Source: Roseivirga sp. UBA6061
Lineage (GTDB): Bacteria; Bacteroidota; Bacteroidia; Cytophagales; Cyclobacteriaceae
NCBI GenBank assembly: GCA_002427745.1
Contig: DIYF01000177.1
Coordinates: 124,001 to 188,000, forward strand
Length of the DNA stretch: 64,000 nucleotides
Direction: 5' to 3'
Under the pieces are notes generated by a model. That model saw nothing but the letters and a program-made list of their open reading frames with translations, was not told the origin of the DNA and made no database searches. Within the stretch, counting starts at the first letter, position 1. Every line of letters begins with the position of its first letter. The translations under genes and the position numbers were made by a program. Positions 44,239 to 53,354 of the stretch are shown here, piece by piece.

Positions 44239-44810
44239 GAAAGAAGAAGATAGCCGTGTTTGCGTCTGGCAGTGGTACCAACGCAGAAAAAATTTTCCAA
44301 TATTTTGAAGGGCGTCAGGATGTAGAAGTGAGCCTGCTATGCTGCAACAAGCCCGGGGCCTACGTTCTCGAAAGGGCCCATAAGTACCATGTAGCATCTT
44401 TGGTCTTTTCAAGAGATGATTTCTACCATGGTACCAGTGTAAGTGACAAACTCAAGGCAGAGAGCACTGATCTTATAGTACTGGCCGGGTTTATGTGGCT
44501 GGTACCAGATTACCTCGTTGCCGCTTTTGAAAACCGCATCGTTAATATTCACCCTGCTCTTCTGCCCAAATACGGAGGCAAGGGGATGTACGGAATGCAT
44601 GTGCACAACGCTGTCAAAGAGGCAGGAGAAAGCGAGTCTGGTATCACCATTCACTTTGTGAATAATCGCTATGATGAGGGAGATATTATTGAACAGTTCT
44701 CCTGTGAGTTAGACCCGAATGACAGCCCGGAAGATATTGCCCGAAAAGTGCAAAAACTGGAACACGAAAATTATCCGAAAGTCGTTGACAATCTAGTTCT
44801 TAAATACTAG
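44235..44810 (+). CDS. purN: Phosphoribosylglycinamide formyltransferase
   Basis: A 191-residue enzyme using 10-formyl-tetrahydrofolate to formylate GAR in purine synthesis. Motifs: IAVFASGSGTNAEKIF, VLAGFMWLVPDYLV, the catalytic NIHPALLPKYGGKGMYG and ITIHFVNNRYDEGDII. The usual N, H and D residues are all present. It overlaps the UbiA gene by 4 bases. Normal length. Confidence 0.96.
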   Translation: MRKKKIAVFASGSGTNAEKIFQYFEGRQDVEVSLLCCNKPGAYVLERAHKYHVASLVFSRDDFYHGTSVSDKLKAESTDLIVLAGFMWLVPDYLVAAFENRIVNIHPALLPKYGGKGMYGMHVHNAVKEAGESESGITIHFVNNRYDEGDIIEQFSCELDPNDSPEDIARKVQKLEHENYPKVVDNLVLKY

Positions 44811-44819
44811 GAAAATTTC

Positions 44820-44827
44820 TAGTTTTG
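44820..44827 (+). promoter_or_regulatory. -7 box before purH
   Basis: TAGTTTTG followed by CGA. It predicts a start near 44834 and a 19-base leader to the purH ATG at 44853. No -33 TTTG at the usual spacing. Confidence 0.45.
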
Positions 44828-44852
44828 CGACTTAAGTAAATCCCCCCTTTTC

Positions 44853-46382
44853 ATGTCTAAGGTTAAAATTAAGTCCGCGCTGATATCCGTTTTCTATAAG
44901 GATAATCTTGCCCCCATTGTGAAGCTCCTGAAAGAGCAGGGCGTCACCATCTATTCCACCGGTGGCACACAGAAATTCATCGAAGAGCAAGGTGCGGAAG
45001 TAGTGGCTGTAGAAGACCTTACCAGCTACCCTTCTATTTTCGGAGGCAGAGTCAAAACCCTTCATCCAAAGGTTTTCGGTGGCATTCTGCACAGAAGAGA
45101 CAATGAAGGAGACAGAGGACAGGCTTCGGAATTTGATATTCCGGCCATAGACCTTGTGATAGTAGATCTCTATCCTTTTGAAGAAACGGTGGCATCCGGA
45201 GCAGTTGAGCAGGATATTATTGAGAAGATCGATATCGGGGGAATTTCGTTGATCAGAGCAGCAGCCAAGAATTTCAAAGATGTGCTCATTGTTTCGAGCA
45301 GAGAACAGTACCCGGCTCTGACGGACCTTCTGGAAGAAAAAGGTGGTGATACAGATATAGCAGACAGAAGAAAGTTTGCTGCGGAAGCCTTCGATATTTC
45401 GTCTCATTATGACACAGCCATTTTCAACTACTTTAACCAGGACAGTGAACTCACTCGTTTCAAGGCCAGTGAGCGAAAGGGCAGCACACTGAGGTACGGT
45501 GAAAACCCGCATCAGCAAGGCGAATTCTACGGGCCACTGGAAGAGCTCCTGGAGCAGATTCATGGAAAAGCTATTTCGTACAACAACCTGGTGGATATAG
45601 ATGCTGCTGTTTCACTGATTGAAGAGTTTGACGAAAGTGAGAATGCATTTGCGATACTCAAGCATACCAATGCCTGTGGGGTGGCCATCGGCACTGATGT
45701 AAAAGACGCCTATCTGAAAGCCTTTGCAGCGGATACCATCAGTGCATTTGGCGGGGTTCTGGTCTGTAACCAGAGGATTGATGCAGCCGTTGCCGAAGAG
45801 CTGCACAAGCTGTTTTTCGAGGTGCTCATTGCCCCGTCTTTCGATGAGGATGCACTTCAGATACTGAAAGCGAAAAAGAACAGAATACTACTGGTCAAAA
45901 AGCAGAACCTGTCTACTAAAAAGCAGTTTAAGAGTTTGCTCAATGGTGTCATTGTTCAGGACCGTGACCTGGTGACCGATCAGTCAGCTGATTTCAAACA
46001 GGCTACCAAAAAGGCCACAACTGAGGCTGAAAACAGGGCGCTGGTGTTTGCCAGCAAAATCTGTAAACATACCAAGTCCAATACCATCATTCTGGCCAAA
46101 GAAGGTCAGATGCTTTCCAGCGGTGTAGGGCAAACCTCCAGGGTAGATGCACTGAAACAAGCCATTGAAAAAGCTAAAGCCTTCGGTTTTGACCTGAAGG
46201 GCTCTGTTATGGCTTCGGATGCTTTCTTCCCGTTTCCTGATTGTGTCGAGATAGCTCAGGGCGAAGGTGTAACAGCCGTGATACAACCAGGAGGGTCTAT
46301 TAAAGACCAGCTCTCCATCGATTTTTGTGATGCTCACGATATGGCCATGGTGTTCACGGGAACACGCCACTTTAAGCACTAA
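44853..46382 (+). CDS. purH: Bifunctional AICAR formyltransferase / IMP cyclohydrolase
   Basis: A 509-residue protein catalysing the last two steps of IMP synthesis. The N-terminal cyclohydrolase domain has ALISVFYKDNLAPIVK, YSTGGTQKFIEEQG, GRVKTLHPKVFGGIL and DLYPFEETV. The C-terminal transformylase has LRYGENPHQQGEFYG, KHTNACGVAIG and SAFGGVLVCNQ, ending SDAFFPFPDCVE and QPGGSIKDQLSIDFCD. Full length. It follows purN, so two purine genes are adjacent, but a separate promoter box precedes it. Confidence 0.98.
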   Translation: MSKVKIKSALISVFYKDNLAPIVKLLKEQGVTIYSTGGTQKFIEEQGAEVVAVEDLTSYPSIFGGRVKTLHPKVFGGILHRRDNEGDRGQASEFDIPAIDLVIVDLYPFEETVASGAVEQDIIEKIDIGGISLIRAAAKNFKDVLIVSSREQYPALTDLLEEKGGDTDIADRRKFAAEAFDISSHYDTAIFNYFNQDSELTRFKASERKGSTLRYGENPHQQGEFYGPLEELLEQIHGKAISYNNLVDIDAAVSLIEEFDESENAFAILKHTNACGVAIGTDVKDAYLKAFAADTISAFGGVLVCNQRIDAAVAEELHKLFFEVLIAPSFDEDALQILKAKKNRILLVKKQNLSTKKQFKSLLNGVIVQDRDLVTDQSADFKQATKKATTEAENRALVFASKICKHTKSNTIILAKEGQMLSSGVGQTSRVDALKQAIEKAKAFGFDLKGSVMASDAFFPFPDCVEIAQGEGVTAVIQPGGSIKDQLSIDFCDAHDMAMVFTGTRHFKH

Positions 46383-46466
46383 AAGAAGACGGGGATTAAA
46401 GATTTTATTTGAGAGTTATTTGTAACTTTCCTAAGAACAAACAAATACTGAGGAGAAAGATAAGAA

Positions 46467-47495
46467 ATGGGGTTTTTTGACTTTTTGACAAGTGATATTG
46501 CAATAGACCTGGGTACTGCAAATACCCTGATTATCCATAAAGATAAAATAGTTGTAGACGAACCTTCTATCATTGCCATTGACAAGAACAGCAACAAGGT
46601 GCTGGCCATCGGTCGTGAGGCAATGAACATGCACGAAAAGACGCATGAAAACATCAAGACTATCAGGCCGCTGAAAGATGGTGTGATTGCCGACTTCGAA
46701 GCAGCCGAGCTGATGATCAAAGGAATGATCAAAATGATCGACATGAAAAAGAAGAGCATTATGCCCTCTTCTCATCGTATGGTCATCTGTATTCCTTCAG
46801 GTATCACTGAGGTAGAAAAAAGAGCGGTACGTGACTCAGCCGAGCACGCAAATGCCAAAGAGGTCTACATGGTATATGAGCCAATTGCTGCTGCCATTGG
46901 TACCGGAATCAAAATTGACGAGCCCATGGGCTCTATGATTGTTGATATCGGAGGAGGTACCACAGAAATTGCCGTAATAGCCCTGTCAGGTATTGTTTGC
47001 GACCAGTCTATCAGAGTAGCCGGAGATACCTTTACCAAAGACATTCTCGACTATATGAGAAGACAGCACAACCTGCTAATTGGGGAGCGCTCTGCTGAGA
47101 AAGTGAAAATTGCCATCGGTTCGGCTTTGACTGAACTGGAAGAACCACCGGAAGATTATGAAATCCGTGGCAGAGACCTGATGACCGGTATTCCGAAAGT
47201 GATTAAGATTTCCTATTCAGAAATTGCTTTTGCTTTAGACAAGTCGGTATCGAAAATCGAAGAAGCTGTGCTCAAGGCACTGGAGATTTCGCCACCAGAG
47301 CTTTCTGCCGATATTTACGACCGTGGTATCCACCTGACCGGTGGGGGTGCTATGCTCAAAGGTCTCGACAAACGACTGGCATTGAAAACCAAGCTGCCGA
47401 TTCATATTGCTGAAGATCCGTTGAGAGCGGTAGTAAGAGGCACTGGTGAAGCCTTAAAAAACATCAACTCATTCCGTGCAGTCCTAATGACTTAA
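46467..47495 (+). CDS. mreB: Rod-shape determining actin homologue
   Basis: A 342-residue actin-fold ATPase that organises lateral wall synthesis. Seen: IAIDLGTANTLIIHKDK (phosphate 1), IDIGG-type VDIGGGTTEIAVIALSG (phosphate 2), GERSAEKVKIAIGSA and HLTGGGAMLKGLDKRL (adenosine motif). A purine-rich stretch GAGGAGAAAGA lies about 10 bases upstream. It begins the mreB-mreC-mreD-mrdA-rodA operon. Confidence 0.98.
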   Translation: MGFFDFLTSDIAIDLGTANTLIIHKDKIVVDEPSIIAIDKNSNKVLAIGREAMNMHEKTHENIKTIRPLKDGVIADFEAAELMIKGMIKMIDMKKKSIMPSSHRMVICIPSGITEVEKRAVRDSAEHANAKEVYMVYEPIAAAIGTGIKIDEPMGSMIVDIGGGTTEIAVIALSGIVCDQSIRVAGDTFTKDILDYMRRQHNLLIGERSAEKVKIAIGSALTELEEPPEDYEIRGRDLMTGIPKVIKISYSEIAFALDKSVSKIEEAVLKALEISPPELSADIYDRGIHLTGGGAMLKGLDKRLALKTKLPIHIAEDPLRAVVRGTGEALKNINSFRAVLMT

Positions 47496-47501
47496 TAATG
47501 G

Positions 47502-48344
47502 ATGGGTCAGCTATTAGCCTTTTTATTTAAGTTCAGAGCATTCTTCACCTTTTTGGTGCTTGAAATTCTTTGTATCTGGCTGATTATCTCCAATAATAAT
47601 TATCAGAAGACGGTTTTCATCAACACTGCCTCGGGCCTTGTGGGCTCTATCACAGAAAGCAGTGATGAGATTTCGGATTACTTTGAACTTAACAAAGTAA
47701 ACAAGGAGCTGGCGGCAGAAAATGAGCGCCTGAGGGCCCTTCTTTTCAACAGAGAGGTTTCTCTCGACTCCATCGGACAGCCACTCATCGACCCGGATAC
47801 CACAGATTCAATCCAATATTACCTGCGGACAGCCGAGGTCATAGATAATTCTGTAGCCAACAGTCGCAACTTCTTTATCATCAATAAGGGTAGTCGTGAT
47901 GGCATTGAGCCTAATATGGGAGTGATCAACTCACTGGGAGTCGTTGGTAAAATCAGATCGGTATCACACAGGTATGCCACTGCAGTCTCAGTGCTGAACA
48001 CCAGCAATGCAGTGTCAGCTAGGCATAAAACATCTAACAGGCTGGGTACGGTACAATGGGATGGAGTGGATCCACAAAAAGCCAAACTGCTGTACATAAC
48101 ACGCGATGTTGAACTCCAGCTGGGTGATACAGTCATTACTTCCGGTTTCAATGCCATATTCCCCAAAGCCATGACCATCGGGTTTGTCTCCTCTATTGAG
48201 CCTGACCCGAATCAACAGTATTGGGATATTGGTATTGACCTGTCCGTAGATTTTGGTTCGCTTGAATATGTCTACGTGATTGAAAACCGACAGAAAATAG
48301 AAAAAGACTCCCTTGTCCAAAGTGACCCCCTGAACCAGCAGTGA
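47502..48344 (+). CDS. mreC: Rod-shape determining protein MreC
   Basis: A 280-residue bitopic protein. One N-terminal membrane helix (FFTFLVLEILCIWLIISN) is followed by a short coiled coil (NKVNKELAAENERLRALLF) and the periplasmic beta domain (GSRDGIEPNMGVINSLGVVG, VISVSHRYATAVSVLN-like region, GLVTSG-like DTVITSGFNAIFPKA). MreC scaffolds PBP2 and RodA. Its stop overlaps the GTG of mreD. Confidence 0.95.
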   Translation: MGQLLAFLFKFRAFFTFLVLEILCIWLIISNNNYQKTVFINTASGLVGSITESSDEISDYFELNKVNKELAAENERLRALLFNREVSLDSIGQPLIDPDTTDSIQYYLRTAEVIDNSVANSRNFFIINKGSRDGIEPNMGVINSLGVVGKIRSVSHRYATAVSVLNTSNAVSARHKTSNRLGTVQWDGVDPQKAKLLYITRDVELQLGDTVITSGFNAIFPKAMTIGFVSSIEPDPNQQYWDIGIDLSVDFGSLEYVYVIENRQKIEKDSLVQSDPLNQQ

Positions 48345-48856
48345 ACCGCAACTTTGCCATATTGACCATAAGCTTTTTAGTACTTATCCCTGTACAGGTA
48401 CTGGTGCTGGAGCATATGGCCTTATTCAACCTGGGTTTTTGTTTTCTCTATTTGCTTTTTGTACTCCTGCTGCCCGTAGAATTAGGGCATAGTAAGGGAA
48501 TGGGCATTGCGCTGGGGCTGGGTCTGGTGATAGATGTTTTTGCTGCGACTATTGGTATTCATGCGGCAGCTACAGTGCTGCTCATGTTCCTCAGGCCCTT
48601 CTGGTTGAGAGTTATTATTCCACGGAGTGGTTTTGAAGTAAACGTGCTGCCCAGTATTGCCAATTACGGCCTGGTTTGGTTCATCGTATATGCAGGCCCT
48701 TTGGTTATTCTGCATACGCTTGCCTTTTTCTTTCTGGAAGCTGCCGGTTCAGGTTTGTTCTGGATTACATTATCAAAAGCGGGCCTCACCAGTGTAATTT
48801 CGCTGGTTTTTATGATTACGATACAGTATCTTTTTTATCCTAAAGGCAAAAGCTAA
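48341..48856 (+). CDS. mreD: Rod-shape determining membrane protein MreD
   Basis: A 171-residue protein of five or six membrane helices and few polar residues (GFCFLYLLFVLLLPVELGHS, GLGLVIDVFAATIGIHAAAT). Start codon is GTG at 48341-48343 overlapping the mreC stop (GTGA). Identification rests on position plus the typical length and hydrophobicity, with the DVFAATIGIHA motif resembling MreD. It is part of the elongasome. Confidence 0.92.
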   Translation: MNRNFAILTISFLVLIPVQVLVLEHMALFNLGFCFLYLLFVLLLPVELGHSKGMGIALGLGLVIDVFAATIGIHAAATVLLMFLRPFWLRVIIPRSGFEVNVLPSIANYGLVWFIVYAGPLVILHTLAFFFLEAAGSGLFWITLSKAGLTSVISLVFMITIQYLFYPKGKS

Positions 48857-50728
48857 ATGCTCGAAAACAGGCGCTATATTATACAGGGAATTTTCATTTT
48901 GATTGGGGTGGTTTTCCTGGTTAAACTCTTTGCCCTCCAGGTAACAGACGACACCTATAAATTCAGAGCAGAACGCAATTCCCGCCTGAGAATCGTTGAG
49001 TATCCATTCAGAGGACTCATTTACGACCGTAATAACGAATTGCTCGTTTACAACGAACCTATCTATGACCTCATGGTGATACCACAGGATGTCTTCATTG
49101 AGGACACCACCCGGTTTTGTGAGTTGCTGGACATTACCCGGGAAACTTTTGAGGAAAACATGCTTGCGGCAAAGAGGTATCACAGAGCGAAACCCTCCGC
49201 CTTTATCAAAAAAATATCACATACTGAATATGCCAGAATTCAGGATGAGCTATACAGCTACAAAGGTTTCCATGTCAACCCGAGAACGGTCAGGCGCTAC
49301 TCCTCCGCTATTCTGGCCAATGAAGTAGGCTACATTGGAGAAATCAGTCAAAGCCAGTTAGACAGAGATACAACCAACTACTACCGGTCTGGTGACCATA
49401 TCGGGCTCACAGGTCTGGAGCAGTACTATGAAAAAGAGCTGAGAGGGGAAAGAGGAGCAAAGTATAAGCTCATCAACGTAAACGGGATTCAGAAAGGTGT
49501 TTATAAAAACGGTGCCTACGATACCACTTCCATCGCAGGCCGAAACCTGATCACCACCATTGATCAGGAGCTGCAAAAGTATGCTGAATGGCTTATGGAA
49601 GGCAAGAGAGGCAGCATTGTCGCCATTGAACCATCCACCGGTGAAATTCTGGCCATGGTTTCCAGCCCCTCCTATGACCCCAATATGTTATCCGGAAGAA
49701 AGTTCAGTGACAACTATAAAACTATCGCAGCTGATACCAACAAAAGACTGTTTAACAGGGCCATCATGGCGGAGTATCCTCCCGGCTCCATCTTCAAAAC
49801 TGTACAGGCTCTGGTGGGGCTTGATGCAGGTGTAATGACAGCCGATGAGCAGATAGTATCCAAAGTAGAGCGTATTGGTGACCACGCTGCTTTAGGTTCA
49901 TATGATGTAGCCAAAGGAATTGAATACTCATCTAATAACTATTTCCATGAAGTAATGAGAAGGGTGGTTAACCAGGGCGATGACCCCAACACTTTCAAAG
50001 ACACAAGAATTGGTATGGAAAGATGGGCGGATGCCGTACGAAAGTTTGGATTTGGAGCACCACTGGGACTTGATATTGCAGGAGAAGAAAACGGGTTGGT
50101 GCCAGATGCAGATTACTATGACGACATTTATCCAAAGCATAGCTGGGCCTACTCTACTATTCAGTCACTATGCATCGGCCAGGGAGAGCTGCTGGTCACA
50201 CCTCTGCAGGTGGCCAATCTGGCTGCCATTATTGCCAATCAGGGCTACTACATCAAACCGCATCTGGTAAAGGGCTTTGAAAAAGATGGAGACGAAGAAA
50301 TACTTGACTTTGACAAGATTTACCCCGGTAAAGGAAATGAATACTATCCGGCCATTATTGAGGGAATGGCCAGAGCCGCAAAAAGAACTGCTAACCTGGC
50401 CAAAATCCCCGGGATTGAAATAGCCGGAAAGACAGGAACTGCCGAAAATGGCATTAAAGATGAAACCATAGATCACTCCGTATTCATGGCTTTTGCACCC
50501 AAAGATGATCCTAAAATTGCCATTTCTGTGTATGTAGAAAATGCCGGTTGGGGTGGTCTTGCTTCCGGTATTACAGCCAGCCTGGTGATGGAGAAGTTTA
50601 TCAAAGGCAAAATAGACGACAGCGGCTGGTTTAAACGCGAAGCCTACATCAAAGAGAGCAAGTATCTGGATGTGCTCAAAAAAGATAACGAGGAAGACAA
50701 AGACAACGAAGAGGGGCAGGAGAATTGA
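48857..50728 (+). CDS. mrdA: Penicillin-binding protein 2 (elongasome transpeptidase)
   Basis: A 623-residue class B PBP. A membrane helix near 8-26 is followed by the pedestal domain (FRAERNSRLRIVEYPFRGLIYDRN). The transpeptidase motifs are all present: SxxK in PPGSIFKTVQA, SxN in YSSNNYFHEV and KTG in IAGKTGTAENG. It cross-links peptidoglycan in lateral growth as partner of RodA. It begins directly after the mreD stop with no spacer and overlaps rodA by 4 bases. Confidence 0.97.
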   Translation: MLENRRYIIQGIFILIGVVFLVKLFALQVTDDTYKFRAERNSRLRIVEYPFRGLIYDRNNELLVYNEPIYDLMVIPQDVFIEDTTRFCELLDITRETFEENMLAAKRYHRAKPSAFIKKISHTEYARIQDELYSYKGFHVNPRTVRRYSSAILANEVGYIGEISQSQLDRDTTNYYRSGDHIGLTGLEQYYEKELRGERGAKYKLINVNGIQKGVYKNGAYDTTSIAGRNLITTIDQELQKYAEWLMEGKRGSIVAIEPSTGEILAMVSSPSYDPNMLSGRKFSDNYKTIAADTNKRLFNRAIMAEYPPGSIFKTVQALVGLDAGVMTADEQIVSKVERIGDHAALGSYDVAKGIEYSSNNYFHEVMRRVVNQGDDPNTFKDTRIGMERWADAVRKFGFGAPLGLDIAGEENGLVPDADYYDDIYPKHSWAYSTIQSLCIGQGELLVTPLQVANLAAIIANQGYYIKPHLVKGFEKDGDEEILDFDKIYPGKGNEYYPAIIEGMARAAKRTANLAKIPGIEIAGKTGTAENGIKDETIDHSVFMAFAPKDDPKIAISVYVENAGWGGLASGITASLVMEKFIKGKIDDSGWFKREAYIKESKYLDVLKKDNEEDKDNEEGQEN

Positions 50729-51996
50729 GAAATGAGGGAGGCATTGGTAACCTGGATTGGTCGGTCGTACTAATCTACATCGTCCTGATTACTTTAGGCT
50801 GGTTCAATATCTTTGCCGCCACTTATGATGAAGAAGCTACCAAAAGCATCTTTGACCTGACCACCAACTCAGGTAAACAGCTGCTATGGATAGCCACCTC
50901 CGTGGTGCTGATTGCCATTATCCTCATTGTTGATTTTCGCATATATGAATCACTGGCCCCTATACTCTATGTGATTTTCATACTCATGCTCATGGCCGTT
51001 TTAGTCTTTGGCAAGGAAACCAACGGGGCCAAAGCCTGGTTTGAAATAGGCTCATTCAGGTTGCAACCTGCTGAGCTTACCAAATTTGCCACTGCTCTCC
51101 TGCTGGCCCGTTTTGTTTCGGGTTCAAATGTCAGGTTCAGCGACTTTAAGAGTCAGGCCAAAGCCCTCGCGATTATGTTCAGCCCAGTAGCATTGATCAT
51201 GCTTCAGCCCGACCTTGGTTCAGCCCTGATCTTCTTCTCCTTTATGCTTGCCGTGTTCAGAGAGGGCTTTCCTCCCGTCTATCTGATAGTCGGGCTTGCG
51301 GCAGCCATTATCGGGGTGATGACCATATTGTTGCCCATTCAAATCATTGCCATCGTAGTGGTTGCTGTGGGTGCCATCTGGGTATTGCTTAGCTCCAGAT
51401 CATTAAAAAACATTCTTATCACTTTCTTTCTCGTGCTGACGAGCATAGGTTTCAGCCTGGGCTTTGGCTATGCTTTTGATGAAGTACTGCCAGAGTATCA
51501 GCGCAACAGAATTCTGGTGATTTTCTACCCTGATTCTATCGACCCTCAAAATGCCGGCTTTAACCTGAATCAATCGAAAATTGCCATCGGATCGGGAGGC
51601 CTTACCGGTAAGGGCTTTCTGGAAGGCACGCAAACCAAGGGAGGTTTTGTGCCGGAACAAAGTACAGACTTTATCTTCAGCACCCTGGCCGAAGAACATG
51701 GCTGGCTGGGTAGCTTAATATTGGTCACTCTGTTTATGCTGTTACTTTCGAGGATTATCGCGATAGCAGAACGGCAAAAGTCTCAGTTTTCAAGAGTCTA
51801 TGGCTATAGCATAGCCGGGATTATTTTCTTTCACTTCACCATCAACATTGCTATGACCATGGGGCTCTTCCCTGTGGTAGGTATTCCCTTGCCATTCTTC
51901 AGTTATGGTGGATCTTCGTTATGGTCTTTCACCATTATGCTCTTCGTTCTGCTGAAGATCGATATGCATCGAACGCAGATACTGACCAGGCACTAG
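50725..51996 (+). CDS. rodA: SEDS-family peptidoglycan glycosyltransferase
   Basis: A 423-residue protein with about ten membrane helices. Signature regions: GSFRLQPAELTKFATALLLA, LIMLQPDLGSALIFF, GFLEGTQTKGGFVPEQSTDFIFS (with the catalytic Asp region) and GLFPVVGIPLPFFSYGGSS. It starts at TTG 50725-50727, in a TTGA overlap with mrdA; no in-frame ATG is better placed. Its 3' end overlaps the convergent gene by 4 bases. Confidence 0.96.
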   Translation: MRNEGGIGNLDWSVVLIYIVLITLGWFNIFAATYDEEATKSIFDLTTNSGKQLLWIATSVVLIAIILIVDFRIYESLAPILYVIFILMLMAVLVFGKETNGAKAWFEIGSFRLQPAELTKFATALLLARFVSGSNVRFSDFKSQAKALAIMFSPVALIMLQPDLGSALIFFSFMLAVFREGFPPVYLIVGLAAAIIGVMTILLPIQIIAIVVVAVGAIWVLLSSRSLKNILITFFLVLTSIGFSLGFGYAFDEVLPEYQRNRILVIFYPDSIDPQNAGFNLNQSKIAIGSGGLTGKGFLEGTQTKGGFVPEQSTDFIFSTLAEEHGWLGSLILVTLFMLLLSRIIAIAERQKSQFSRVYGYSIAGIIFFHFTINIAMTMGLFPVVGIPLPFFSYGGSSLWSFTIMLFVLLKIDMHRTQILTRH

Positions 51997-52997
51997 GCAA
52001 ATCTTCTTTCTATGAATTCAAAGAAAGCTGCTACTTCATCGCTTTCCATATCCCAGCTTTCTCCGTACTTATAGCTTTTGACTTTGGCCTCATCCAGGTC
52101 GGTCGCTTCTTCTATATCTGCCAGCGCCTCTCCCATTTTCTGCTTATCTCCTCCAAACAGTGAATTGGTAAACATGATGCGCTCGTTCAGATTCAGGCTT
52201 CCTTCAAGACTTTGCTGTGTATTTTTTTGTTTCAGTTTATCAGCCAGAGTCTGAACCTTTCCATTTCCGTTAAAGCGGTCATTCAGGGTATCCGATTCCA
52301 GCTCGGTTTCTTCCACCGATGAACTCACAGGCTCGGCTGCTGTTGCTGCTACAGGCTCGGGAGCCGGAGCAGGAGCTGTATCGTCCATCACAGGAATCAG
52401 AAGTTCCTCTTCCTCCTCATCATCAATCTGATCAAAGAAAGACTGTACCTCCTCTTCAAAGAGGTCACTGGTTCTGGCTCCGAAAGTCTTTACAAACTCC
52501 TCCGGGCTTATGGGAAACTCCTCGTCAAAATCGGCATCCGTTACATAACTCAGGCTCTGAAGTTTCTTGAAAGATTCCTTTCTCGTTTTGATGTACTTTT
52601 TGGAGATAGTTCCGCCTCGGGCCACCACAGCCTGCACATAGCCCGCTGGATCAAAAGTAATCTGTACCGTTTCTTTGATGGCCTGTTCTAATAATGGCTC
52701 CAGGTCTTCACGCCTGACACTGATATAGCCGGAAAGCACATTCATAAAGGTCTTCAGGGCTTCTTTTACCTTTTTGTGCTCAAAGTCAAAATAAGGGCTT
52801 TGCAGATTGGCCGTTTCAGCCTGCCACTTTTCAAAAAGTGCTTTTACCAAAAATGCATTCGCCTGCTTTGAATTGGTTAACTTCATCAAAGCTGCTCCAT
52901 CCACCCTGTCATTTATGCTGTAAAAGTGGTCACAAACCGACCCCGTTACTTTGCTTGAAAAACCCTGGATAGAATCCTGCTTTAACTTGTAGCTCAT
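51993..52997 (-). CDS. Protein of unknown function with acidic, Ala-Pro-rich linker
   Basis: I do not recognise this 334-residue protein. Residues 1-175 are mostly helical and include GSVCDHFYSINDRVDGAALM, FEHKKVKEALKTFMNVLS and VTDADFDEEFPISPEEFVK. Next comes an acidic stretch (FFDQIDDEEEEELLIP), then a low-complexity linker (DTAPAPAPEPVAATAAEPVS). A C-terminal helical domain ends NERIMFTNSLFGGDKQKMGE and AAFFEFIERRFA. No signal peptide or membrane helix, so probably cytoplasmic. It lies alone on the minus strand between the rod operon and a divergent ferredoxin gene. Confidence 0.7.
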   Translation of the reverse strand: MSYKLKQDSIQGFSSKVTGSVCDHFYSINDRVDGAALMKLTNSKQANAFLVKALFEKWQAETANLQSPYFDFEHKKVKEALKTFMNVLSGYISVRREDLEPLLEQAIKETVQITFDPAGYVQAVVARGGTISKKYIKTRKESFKKLQSLSYVTDADFDEEFPISPEEFVKTFGARTSDLFEEEVQSFFDQIDDEEEEELLIPVMDDTAPAPAPEPVAATAAEPVSSSVEETELESDTLNDRFNGNGKVQTLADKLKQKNTQQSLEGSLNLNERIMFTNSLFGGDKQKMGEALADIEEATDLDEAKVKSYKYGESWDMESDEVAAFFEFIERRFA

Positions 52998-53030
52998 GCC
53001 TTATTTCTTTTGATTTGTAAATTAAAAATT

Positions 53031-53354
53031 ATGGCCAAGATCCTGATCAGAAACCTGAATAATAAAGTAGTTGCCAGTAAAGATAACTCTAAAACGGTAC
53101 TGAATATTATTCACGAAAATCAGATAGATTGGATGCATGCCTGTGGGGCAAAAGGCAGATGCACCACCTGCAAACTCATAGTGCATGATGGACTGGGCAA
53201 TCTCTCTGAGATCAATGATCTTGAGCAGAAATTTGCCGATCTGGGCAGGTTACAGCCCAACGAGCGTCTGGCATGTCAGGCAAGGTTACTCGGAGATATT
53301 TCCGTAAGTGTAGCCGAACAAAATAAATTTCCGCATATTGAGTATTCTGAGTAA
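53031..53354 (+). CDS. 2Fe-2S ferredoxin, plant type
   Basis: A ferredoxin of 107 residues starting at ATG 53031 (MAKILIRNLN); a start at 53010 is possible but less likely. The cluster ligands lie in HACGAKGRCTTC (Cys-x5-Cys-x2-Cys) and later RLACQARL (fourth Cys). It carries electrons for an unknown partner. It is divergent from the gene of unknown function and overlaps tdk by one base. Confidence 0.92.
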   Translation: MAKILIRNLNNKVVASKDNSKTVLNIIHENQIDWMHACGAKGRCTTCKLIVHDGLGNLSEINDLEQKFADLGRLQPNERLACQARLLGDISVSVAEQNKFPHIEYSE

